A stretch of 64,000 nt of DNA from an uncultured Clostridia bacterium (GTDB taxonomy: Bacteria; Bacillota; Clostridia; Christensenellales; Borkfalkiaceae). Location of the stretch: contig CAMWIW010000004.1 in assembly GCA_947174415.1 (NCBI GenBank), positions 30,301-94,300 of the forward strand, given 5' to 3'. Below the pieces are notes generated by a model. The model was given only the letters and a program-made list of their open reading frames with translations. It was not told the DNA's origin and did no database searches. Made by a program: the position numbers and the translations under genes. Positions 16,001 to 22,371 of this stretch are shown piece by piece. The stretch's first letter is position 1. The number at the start of each line of letters is the position of its first letter.

Positions 16001-16723
16001 GCAGTTAACAATGCGTTTGACGAACTCTCAGTAAACGACGCGGGCGACGGTCAGCGCGGAACGGTTCTTGCTCACAACGGCGGCGCAACGTATCAGTATC
16101 TCCTTGACGGCTTAGACGAGCTTAAAAATATTGAAAACTTCCTGAACTTCAAGGATTTACTTGCCGAGGCAAGCGTTGATAACGCGTCTACGGACGGCGC
16201 AGCTCTCGTCTCCCTCTACAACGGTTTCAGCGAAGCGCAGATTGCTAAGCTTTCAGCAGCCGAAAAGACGAAGTTTGACGAAATTAAAGCAGCTTACGAC
16301 GAGTTTATGGCACAAGCCGTTAAGGCGGTTTATAACAGCTCAACGCAAAAGCTTGAAAACGAAAACGGCGGTCAAACCTTCACGCTTACAGGCGGCAATG
16401 CTAAAACTTATAAGACAACCGACAGCACCTCCAAATGGATTATAATAAACGGTGAAAGCTATTTACAGGCATTCGAGTTTAACAGCGGTTCTGATATAAG
16501 GTTTACCCTTCCTGAGGGCACTACAAAAACTTTAAGAATTTACACAAGTTCAGGAACTGTCGGCAAAGAAGTTGTCTTAAACGGCACTAAGTATGCAAGT
16601 AAGCTTGTTGAAGACGCTAACAACAGATACGGTCTTATTGAGATAGAAGTTACAGGCACGGGCAGCGAAATAGTGATTACAAGAAGCAACACTCCCGTAA
16701 TCTTCGTACTCGAACTTGTATAA
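13034..16723 (+). CDS. Secreted multidomain pectate lyase (PL1 family) lipoprotein
   Basis: A 1229-residue surface lipoprotein. The signal peptide ends in the lipobox SATAC with Cys28. A Listeria-Bacteroides (InlB-type) repeat follows at about 115-180 (YMFVNWLDG), then a domain near 185-270. The catalytic right-handed helix spans roughly 275-690 and carries PL1 signatures: a calcium-site block EGDGSCDFKRG near 508, HHNWWNN near 552 and RQPLARR near 561, which should contain the catalytic arginine. The C-terminal half has beta-sandwich modules and alanine-rich helical modules resembling FIVAR repeats. It should cleave pectate at the cell surface by beta-elimination. AAGGAG precedes the start; ATG at 13034 or 13037. 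No sugar transporter lies nearby. Confidence 0.9.
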   Translation: MMKFFKKALKALLCTSLVVSLGISATACNTDDGGSGDGGDGSQEGPGYIDTPIFTPPDDGSEGIDWSKYWDGVSNVGSSADNFSFTKSIDIGTVDVGDISGGNTSGEAVEVFSVRFDGNSGEGAETQTVNSGSYAIKPTTPQRSGYMFVNWLDGTSVYDFSKPVTKDLTLKADWAAVDSKIKSVMANTEGLTVTWTDSNPAGATVQYKSSTSSSWKTVDAPLIRSAESSTARVDILGLPAGSYNVKITPSSGSAIELPQPVTVEAYDRSGYAHFNYTDGVGAYKDSGEIKDNTLVIYVTEENKNSVHTGYVNGQEVEIPLWNNNVGIGWILNNRAYDSDTSRANYGIQKLSFTYGAVAIRFIGTVNAENPNDGKVSLINGLTEYNSTGNGGSTGDNGRMARITNAKNLTIEGVGDDACLYGWGIHFIANDAAKKYQDAGTSFEVRNLTFNHYPEDAIGMEGQQGTGTTAGGANAETNDLISPVERCWIHHNVFYPGYAKTPAESDKAEGDGSCDFKRGQYYTLSYNYFEYCHKTNLIGSADASLTYNVTMHHNWWNNCGSRQPLARRANIHFYNNYISGDPNDANASLSYITSLRANCLVFSEANYYDGCKNVTQLKNGAGAAWNNVYYACTDENKFTELTSRTQTIANSCKFIYRNIDYSQFYVNPDQFYYDATNQTSKCALDDAVTARARVMMYAGTTGFGQANTAMNTHTPATSVQTSGDTTTIQIPTTKNDTEVNGVMFRGLTGASSGTVKGKGQIVTFNLSAEAAFTLTATASSTDNYPYIVSSNGTVYASKVNGTVTVVLPKGTYFIGTGNKSKEATISAISFADTAASSAARVENAQQALAAIPSTVSLNSETVIKEAQLAYSALLSTERDQISSDVYSRYLKAVKAYDDLKVEYVIARIDYIGNVTADSYNLINAAQTAFSSLDSEHQNKVTNYSVLSAAWATYSNFAAQNVINKILDLPDLTQATVKTSATLNKLYDWFNAVNNAFDELSVNDAGDGQRGTVLAHNGGATYQYLLDGLDELKNIENFLNFKDLLAEASVDNASTDGAALVSLYNGFSEAQIAKLSAAEKTKFDEIKAAYDEFMAQAVKAVYNSSTQKLENENGGQTFTLTGGNAKTYKTTDSTSKWIIINGESYLQAFEFNSGSDIRFTLPEGTTKTLRIYTSSGTVGKEVVLNGTKYASKLVEDANNRYGLIEIEVTGTGSEIVITRSNTPVIFVLELV

Positions 16724-16740
16724 AAACAATACCAAAGCAC

Positions 16741-16773
16741 AAAAAAATCACGGCGATAAGCCGTGATTTTTTT
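16741..16773 (+). terminator. Terminator of the pectate lyase gene
   Basis: A perfect 14-bp stem (16741-16754 and 16760-16773) with core ATCACGGC and a 5-base loop, flanked by seven A and seven T. Confidence 0.92.
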
Positions 16774-16788
16774 AAACTTATAAGGCCC

Positions 16789-16817
16789 TTGACTTGAACT
16801 TTTTTAACTGTTATAAT
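16789..16817 (+). promoter_or_regulatory. Sigma-A promoter fused to a gene remnant
   Basis: TTGACT at 16789-16794, 17-base spacer, TATAAT at 16812-16817. It runs directly into the open part of the HI0074-type remnant, so any transcript lacks the 5' coding part. Confidence 0.7.
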
Positions 16818-17086
16818 TTAACTTTGGTTGGAAAACTTTAAGAGAATTTCTTATAGACCAAGGCTATGAATTAGCCGTTGCTTCGCCGAAAGGAATTATT
16901 TATTTTGCCTTTCAAGAGAGCATATTAAACAACGAGCAGCTCTGGCTTGATATGTTGGAGTCAAGAAATCTTTCCTCGCACGACTACGGAGAAGAAGTTT
17001 CCGCAGAGATTGCCGAAAAAATAAGTAATCGTTATTGTAAAGAACTTACAGAATTAAGCAAAACCGTTGCAAATTATTTGAAATAA
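16817..17086 (+). pseudogene. Remnant of a HI0074-family nucleotidyltransferase-substrate-binding protein
   Basis: About 89 codons are open from a stop at 16814-16816 to TAA at 17084-17086. The translation contains FGWKTLREFL, ASPKGIIYFAFQES, LWLDMLESRNLSSHDYGE and a C-terminal helix, which match the C-terminal two thirds of HI0074/HEPN-type proteins that pair with MNT-type minimal nucleotidyltransferases as toxin-antitoxin modules. No start codon is usable before an internal ATG, and the N-terminal helix and the partner nucleotidyltransferase gene are missing, so this is a decayed fragment. Confidence 0.75.
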
Positions 17087-17092
17087 GAATTG

Positions 17093-17120
17093 CCGCCCTG
17101 TCGCGTATGCGACAGGGCGG
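17093..17120 (+). terminator. Hairpin after the gene remnant
   Basis: A perfect 12-bp stem, CCGCCCTGTCGC (17093-17104) and its complement (17109-17120), loop GTAT, followed by ACTATTTTA. It is probably the surviving terminator of the remnant. Confidence 0.75.
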
Positions 17121-17140
17121 ACTATTTTACAAAAGAAAAG

Positions 17141-17160
17141 CCCCGCCTGTTAAGGCGGGG
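17141..17160 (-). terminator. Terminator of the 743-residue lipoprotein gene
   Basis: A 7-bp GC stem, CCCCGCC/GGCGGGG, with a 6-base loop. On the minus strand it is followed by CTTTTCTTTT. Confidence 0.8.
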
Positions 17161-17206
17161 AAAAGATTTAATTTAAATTATCTTTTAGGTTTTATTAATT
17201 AAAATC

Positions 17207-19438
17207 TTACGCTTTAAGAGTAGCTTCTGCACCGAAGAACCAAACTTTACCGGTGTCTGTGTGAGTATTTTTACCACCTACGGTCAATACATCTCCTGCA
17301 TTCAACTCTATAGTAAGAACCGAAATAGTTTTACGAGCTGTAAGATCTGCTGTTTCCGTAACAGTACCACCGTTCACTTGATACAAAATTCTACCTGATT
17401 TGTTCGAGTTATAGCTATCATTACACCAAGTTATGTATAATTTTAAAGTTATGTTTTCCGAAGCTGTAACAGTAAACGCTGACTCAACTGTCGCACCGGC
17501 ATTAACTGCGGAAGTTAATTTAATACCTTGGTCAGGGCTTATCGTCTGTCCTGCCAAATTAGTGTAAGATGCTGCGTTAGAACCCGTATTAATTTGACCG
17601 TATGATTTACCTACAGAATACAGCATATCAGTCTGAGCAGTAATGGTAAACAAAGTGTTCGTGGTAATCACATCATTTGCGGCAAAAGTTTGGGTTGAAG
17701 CAGCTGCTTCACTACCAGCGACTGTTGAGAAACTTTCAGTTGAATTAACTACTTTTTCTACAAACGTAGCCGTAAGAGTTACACTTGCATTAACCGTATA
17801 AGGGAAAGTAACTTCAACGTTTGCGTCTGAATATCCGCTAATTGATTTTCCTGAAGGAATTTCAACAAGAGCGTCAAGGTCAGCTTTTTCAACCGTATCA
17901 CCGACTTTAACGGTAAGCGTGTTACCATCTGCTTTGCCGGGAGTTACAGTAACAACTACGTCTGCCTTAGCATAATAATTGTCATCTTTAATTTCACCAA
18001 GAGCACTATTAGCTGTATCATAGGCAGCCGTTACTTTTTCAAGAGTGTTAGCGGAATCAAGTGCGGTTGAAAGTGCGCCGACTGCAGCTTCGTAGTCCTC
18101 TTTGTTACTTCCTACCGTGGAATAAGAAGTTGAAGGATAATCGTTAGCAATCTTGTCGGTTACGCCGCTCTTATATCCTGTAAGTAAAGCTGCATAATAA
18201 GTATTATATGCGGCATCGCAATCAGCGGTAGTTTCTGCAGCATTCAACGCTGTGTCAAACGCTGATTTAGCTTCGGTATCGTTTACGGTGATTCCGTTAG
18301 CAATTAAAGCTTTTGCTGCGACTGCATTTGCGGAAACAGCGGTTTTATAAACGCTGACGTCTAAGGGAGTTTTAATAACTATAACGTTATCTACTGCATA
18401 AGTTGCAGTGTTTGAATCACCTGAAGAGAACTTAATACCGTCTATTCTGTTTGACAACTGCAAATCGGTAACAAACGGAACGTCATTAATAGTTACGGTA
18501 AGTTTGTTGGATGCCGTATCGAATTTGAAGTAAACTTTTCCGCCCGTAGCCCATGTCTCTGTAAAGCCTGCAGGAGTTACCGCTGAACCGCCGTCTAATC
18601 TGTATCCCCAATTAGTGCTGCTTCTTAAACCGAATACTTCCGTTTCGGTTGAGCCTGATACGCTTACAAACTGAACTGGCGTATAAGTTGCTGTACCGTT
18701 AACTGCGGTTATCTCAAAATATCCTTCGACGACATTGCCGCTTACGCTACCCAAATCAACGGGCATATAGGTTGCACCGTCTGCCGTAGTTACGAGAGTA
18801 CCAATACCGTTTTCTACGTTAACGTAGTGAGTTGCTGCGGTAGTTGTGCCCTTGCGTGCCTGATAAACACCAGCCGTGCCCCAGTTGCTAAATTCGGGAA
18901 GAGTACCGGAGGTTACGAACGTGTTAGCAACAACTTTCGTTGCGCCTTCCTGATTAAGCAACTGAGTAAACTTCTCAGGAATATTATAACCGTAACCGCA
19001 TACATCGCAATCGCCGTCGAGGTCTTCGTCTACGTGAGAACCTTCATTTTTATACTCGCCAGCGGGATGTCCGGATGCAAGACATTCGATATAGTGCTTA
19101 TTAATATCAGTATTCGTATAATCCGTTGCCCAATCGTGCACGTGGAATACGTAGTTGCAAACGTCGCATTTGCCGTCGCCATTTGTATCAGCGTGGTCCT
19201 GCGTTTCTTTCGCATTGCCCTCGTGTCCGTCTGCAGAACACGTTCTCGAGTGAGTAGAACCGTTACCGTCGTCCGTCCAATCAGACCAACTATGTACGTG
19301 TCCGTTGCTACCACCCTCGCCGCCGCCTTCGCCGCCACCGTTTCCGGAATCACAAGCGGCAAAACCGACTATAGAGGTCGCGGTTACCGCGCTCATGCCG
19401 AAAACCAGAAGGGCTTTCATAATTTTGGATTTTCTCAT
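17207..19438 (-). CDS. Large surface lipoprotein with Cys-rich DxNxDG repeats and helical modules
   Basis: A 743-residue lipoprotein of unknown function. The signal peptide ends in GFAAC with Cys29, followed by a Gly/Glu spacer. Residues about 47-155 hold two or three repeats ending in DTNGDGKCDVCNY or DEDLDGDCDVCGY, each with a HxHxW start and paired cysteines; the D-x-N-x-D-G-x-C part resembles a calcium-binding loop. A LamG-like beta domain (about 165-365), alanine-rich FIVAR-like helical modules, a short InlB-like region and a C-terminal beta-sandwich follow. TAGGAGG lies five bases before the ATG. The parts suggest polysaccharide or host-surface binding. No catalytic motif was found. Confidence 0.8.
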   Translation of the reverse strand: MRKSKIMKALLVFGMSAVTATSIVGFAACDSGNGGGEGGGEGGSNGHVHSWSDWTDDGNGSTHSRTCSADGHEGNAKETQDHADTNGDGKCDVCNYVFHVHDWATDYTNTDINKHYIECLASGHPAGEYKNEGSHVDEDLDGDCDVCGYGYNIPEKFTQLLNQEGATKVVANTFVTSGTLPEFSNWGTAGVYQARKGTTTAATHYVNVENGIGTLVTTADGATYMPVDLGSVSGNVVEGYFEITAVNGTATYTPVQFVSVSGSTETEVFGLRSSTNWGYRLDGGSAVTPAGFTETWATGGKVYFKFDTASNKLTVTINDVPFVTDLQLSNRIDGIKFSSGDSNTATYAVDNVIVIKTPLDVSVYKTAVSANAVAAKALIANGITVNDTEAKSAFDTALNAAETTADCDAAYNTYYAALLTGYKSGVTDKIANDYPSTSYSTVGSNKEDYEAAVGALSTALDSANTLEKVTAAYDTANSALGEIKDDNYYAKADVVVTVTPGKADGNTLTVKVGDTVEKADLDALVEIPSGKSISGYSDANVEVTFPYTVNASVTLTATFVEKVVNSTESFSTVAGSEAAASTQTFAANDVITTNTLFTITAQTDMLYSVGKSYGQINTGSNAASYTNLAGQTISPDQGIKLTSAVNAGATVESAFTVTASENITLKLYITWCNDSYNSNKSGRILYQVNGGTVTETADLTARKTISVLTIELNAGDVLTVGGKNTHTDTGKVWFFGAEATLKA

Positions 19439-19485
19439 TATTTCCTCCTAAGGCTAAGATTATTCTTGCCCAAAATTTTCATTTC

Positions 19486-19507
19486 GGTGAAACATAATTT
19501 TTTCACC
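19486..19507. promoter_or_regulatory. Inverted repeat in the leader of the 743-residue lipoprotein
   Basis: GGTGAAA (19486-19492) and TTTCACC (19501-19507) form a 7-bp inverted repeat just downstream of the -10 of the promoter at 19514-19542. This is where a repressor operator would lie; a small RNA hairpin is the alternative. Confidence 0.4.
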
Positions 19508-19513
19508 TAATTT

Positions 19514-19542
19514 ATTATACAACCAAATCGTCATAAATTCAA
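19514..19542 (-). promoter_or_regulatory. Sigma-A promoter of the 743-residue lipoprotein gene
   Basis: Minus strand: TTGAAT (19542-19537), 17-base spacer, TATAAT (19519-19514), about 75 bases before the start codon. Confidence 0.75.
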
Positions 19543-19602
19543 GTATATTTATGAAAAAAATTAACTAAATTTTGTAATTATTTTCTTTTTTTACTAAAAC
19601 AT

Positions 19603-19632
19603 ACCGCCCGCAGCCGTTTGGCTGCGGGCGGT
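19603..19632 (-). terminator. Terminator of the 49-residue protein gene
   Basis: A perfect 13-bp GC-rich stem with core CCGCCCGCAGCC and a 4-base loop. On the minus strand TATGTTTTAG follows. Confidence 0.8.
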
Positions 19633-19643
19633 AATCAAAGTAA

Positions 19644-19793
19644 TTAGTCGATTTCGTAATGACAATCGGAATACTGTGTGGGGGGCATTGACTGACCTTC
19701 GCCAACGTAAACCGAGTTAATAACGTTACCCTTAGCGTCCACTACTTTATAAGAGCCGCTCTTAGGGCAAGTATCGCCGCAATTCAACTTCAT
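19644..19793 (-). CDS. Small conserved-looking cysteine protein, 49 residues
   Basis: A 49-residue ORF with a strong site (GGAGGTGAG) before ATG and its own terminator. The protein begins MKLNCGDTCPKSGSYKVVD, contains a glycine turn, and ends QYSDCHYEID. It has three cysteines, two of them as CGDTC. The pattern CG-x-x-CP-x-SG-Y-x-x-VD with a later PPT resembles small YjzC-like proteins of Firmicutes, but the match is from memory and weak. The upstream region has CATACT preceded by A/T-rich sequence, possibly a sporulation-type promoter. Function unknown. Confidence 0.72.
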   Translation of the reverse strand: MKLNCGDTCPKSGSYKVVDAKGNVINSVYVGEGQSMPPTQYSDCHYEID

Positions 19794-19864
19794 AAACTCA
19801 CCTCCGTAATCTTAGTATGCGTAAAATTACGGGTTTTAAGCATTAAAAGGACTTGCGAAATTTT

Positions 19865-20632
19865 TTACAGACTTTCCAAAATAAGTTTGTCCGCGACAAG
19901 GGCAATAAATTCACTGTTCGTCGGCCTTTCGTTGCCTATGTATACTCTTGCACCGAAGATAGAGCTTATCGCGTCTGTTCTTCCTCTGTTCCACGCAACC
20001 TCTATCGCGTGGCGGATAGCGCGCTCTACCTTGCTTGCACTTGTCAAAAACTTTTCGCTTATTTTCGGATAGAGTTCTTTGGTTACCCTGTTAATAATCG
20101 AAGGGTCTTCTACCGCAAGCTTTATACCCTCTCTCAAATACGAAAAGCCCTTGATATGGGGCGGTATGCCTATCGTAATAAATATATTGCTGATTTTTTC
20201 ATCGATAGAACCCGCCTTACGCTTGTCCCTGAGTTCTGTCGTTACCTTATAGTTAACAGCCCTGCCGTTTGAAAGCTCGGTAATTCTGTCAACCAACGTT
20301 TCAGCCTTTACGGGCTTGGCAAGGTAATACACCGCACCGTGCTCGATAGCCTGATCGACTATTTTATCGTCAACGAAACCGCCGACTGCAATCGTCAAAC
20401 ACTCGGGCGAATTTTCTTTTACAAAGTCAAGTACGCCAAAGCCGTCAAGCCCCGTCAAAACCAAATCAACGACAGCCACCGTCGGCGAATTGCGCTTAAT
20501 CATTTCGGTTGCCGTGTTGCCGCTTGACGAAGTTGCACATACGGTGAAGCCCTCCACTGCGTTCAGATAGTCCGACAGTTCTTGCACGAATTCGTCGTTG
20601 TTTGAAAAAATTGCGATTTTTTCTTGTTTCAT
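19865..20632 (-). CDS. spo0A: Sporulation transcription factor Spo0A with a divergent receiver domain
   Basis: Spo0A is the master response regulator of entry into sporulation. In this 255-residue protein the C-terminal Spo0A-specific DNA-binding domain (about 145-255) is well preserved, with GIPPHIKGFSYLREGI, LYPKISEKF and RAIRHAIEVAWNRG. The receiver (1-125) keeps the phospho-acceptor D56 and K106, but the first acidic residue is Asn (N11-N12-D13), the residues after D56 are LVLT instead of IIMP, and the conserved Thr/Ser switch position appears to be Gly. The frame is open 17 codons further upstream; the ATG at 20632 has GAGGAG nine bases before it and matches the family start. It has its own promoter. 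Confidence 0.93.
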   Translation of the reverse strand: MKQEKIAIFSNNDEFVQELSDYLNAVEGFTVCATSSSGNTATEMIKRNSPTVAVVDLVLTGLDGFGVLDFVKENSPECLTIAVGGFVDDKIVDQAIEHGAVYYLAKPVKAETLVDRITELSNGRAVNYKVTTELRDKRKAGSIDEKISNIFITIGIPPHIKGFSYLREGIKLAVEDPSIINRVTKELYPKISEKFLTSASKVERAIRHAIEVAWNRGRTDAISSIFGARVYIGNERPTNSEFIALVADKLILESL

Positions 20633-20669
20633 AATAAATTTCTCCTCTTGTTTTTTGAATTGTGGAGAA

Positions 20670-20698
20670 ATTATATTACACATTTTCGGATTTGTAAA
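20670..20698 (-). promoter_or_regulatory. Sigma-A promoter of spo0A
   Basis: Minus strand: TTTACA (20698-20693), 17-base spacer, TATAAT (20675-20670). Upstream lie two 13-base direct repeats GTAATTTTGTAAA (plus strand 20699-20711 and 20740-20752), 41 bases apart, and two GTCGAR sites 10 bases apart (20760-20766, 20770-20776) resembling Spo0A boxes. Confidence 0.75.
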
Positions 20699-20784
20699 GT
20701 AATTTTGTAAAAAAATGAAGAATTTTTTACAAAAATAATGTAATTTTGTAAAATATTCCGTCGAGAAAAGTCGAAAGCAAAATT

Positions 20785-22362
20785 TTACTGTGAAATGATG
20801 TCCAAATATTCGTCATAATTGACGCATTTGTCAAATTTTTTGGTTTGGTTGATTTCTATTATTCTGTTTGCGACGGTGTTCATAAGCTCCTGATCGTGAG
20901 AGGTGAACAGCATACAGCCCTTGAAATTCTTCATTCCGTTGTTTAAAGCGGTGATACTTTCCAAGTCGAGGTGGTTTGTCGGCTCGTCCATAATGAGGAA
21001 GTTTCCGCCTTCAAGCATCATTTTTGCAAGCATACAGCGAACTTTTTCGCCGCCCGAAAGGACTTTCGCCTCTTTCAGCGCCTCTTCGCCTGAGAATAAC
21101 ATTCTGCCGAGCCAACCGCGGAGATATTCCTCGTAATGGTCCTTAGAGTATTGACTGAGCCACTGAACGAGGTTAAGGTTACAGCCTTGGAAATATTCGT
21201 TGTTGTTTTCGGGGAAGTATGAGAACGAAATCGTCTTACCCCAACGCACCGTGCCGCTGTCGGGCTGTGCTTTGCCCGTCAGAATATCGTAGAGCATAGA
21301 AACGGTTGTTGACTTATCACTGACTATGCCGATTTTTTCGTCCTTTTGCACGGTGAAAGAGATATTTTCAAAATAGCCCTTTTTCGTCAGCCCCTCCACC
21401 ATTAAAATATCGTTGCCTATTTCTTTTTCGTATTTGAAGTCAATAAACGGATATTTTCTTAGCGAAGGCTTGAAGTCGGCAATGGTGAGTTTTTCAAGCT
21501 CTTTCTTCCTCGAAGTTGCCTGACGGGACTTTGACGCATTCGCCGCAAAGCGTGCAATAAAGTCCTGCAATTCCTTGGCGCGCTGCTCGTTTTTCTTGTT
21601 TTGGTCGCGCTGCTGACGGGCAAGAAGTTGGCTTGTTTCATACCAGAAATCATAGTTGCCGAGCATCATATTGATTTTGCCGTAATCGACGTCGCATATA
21701 TGCGTGCATACTTTATTTAAAAAGTGGCGGTTATGCGAAACGATAATTATAGTGTTTTCGAAGTCGAGAAGGTAATTTTCAAGCCAACGAACCGTTTTAA
21801 TATCGAGGTTGTTGGTAGGCTCGTCCAATAAAAGCACGTCGGGGTTGCCGAAAAGCGCTTGCGCAAGCAAAACTTTGACCTTGTGCTTTGCGTCCAAATC
21901 GGCCATTACAGTTTCGTAATATTCTTCGGTTATGTCGAGAGCGTTTAAAAGGGTCTGAGCCTCGTACTCGGCTTCCCAACCGCCAAGCTCGGCGAACTCG
22001 CTTTCAAGCTCGCTTGCGCGAACGCCGTCCTCTTCGGTAAAGTCGGATTTGGCGTAAAGCGCGTCCTTTTCGTCCATTATGTCAACGAGGCGTTTGTGCC
22101 CGAGCATAACGGCGCGAAGTACGGTTACGTTATCGAAAGCGTTTTGGTTCTGTTGAAGAACGGACATTCTCTCGGTTTTGTCAAGCGTTACGTCGCCCTT
22201 GTTGGGTTCGACTTCGCCGCTTAATACCTTTAAAAACGTCGATTTGCCAGCACCGTTCGCACCTATGATGCCGTAACAGTTGCCTTTGGTGAATTTTAGA
22301 TTTACTTCCTCGAACAGCTTCTTGCTGCCGTATTGAAGCGAAACGTTGTTGACTTGTAACAT
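20785..22362 (-). CDS. ABC-F family ATPase with one degenerate ATP site
   Basis: A 525-residue ABC-F protein (YkpA/YbiT-like): two nucleotide-binding domains joined by a charged linker (about 240-300), no membrane helices. ABC-F proteins bind the ribosomal E site and modulate translation or protect against antibiotics. NBD1 has Walker A GANGAGKST (34-42) and Walker B LLLDE, but its signature is DLDAKH (155-160) instead of LSGGE. NBD2 has an intact LSGGEK (435-440) and Walker B MDE, but its Walker A is IVSDKSTT (346-353). The two losses fall in the same composite site, so only one ATP should be hydrolysed. It follows the exporter genes after nine bases; TAAGGAG precedes ATG. Confidence 0.92.
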   Translation of the reverse strand: MLQVNNVSLQYGSKKLFEEVNLKFTKGNCYGIIGANGAGKSTFLKVLSGEVEPNKGDVTLDKTERMSVLQQNQNAFDNVTVLRAVMLGHKRLVDIMDEKDALYAKSDFTEEDGVRASELESEFAELGGWEAEYEAQTLLNALDITEEYYETVMADLDAKHKVKVLLAQALFGNPDVLLLDEPTNNLDIKTVRWLENYLLDFENTIIIVSHNRHFLNKVCTHICDVDYGKINMMLGNYDFWYETSQLLARQQRDQNKKNEQRAKELQDFIARFAANASKSRQATSRKKELEKLTIADFKPSLRKYPFIDFKYEKEIGNDILMVEGLTKKGYFENISFTVQKDEKIGIVSDKSTTVSMLYDILTGKAQPDSGTVRWGKTISFSYFPENNNEYFQGCNLNLVQWLSQYSKDHYEEYLRGWLGRMLFSGEEALKEAKVLSGGEKVRCMLAKMMLEGGNFLIMDEPTNHLDLESITALNNGMKNFKGCMLFTSHDQELMNTVANRIIEINQTKKFDKCVNYDEYLDIISQ

Positions 22363-22371
22363 AGAAACTCC

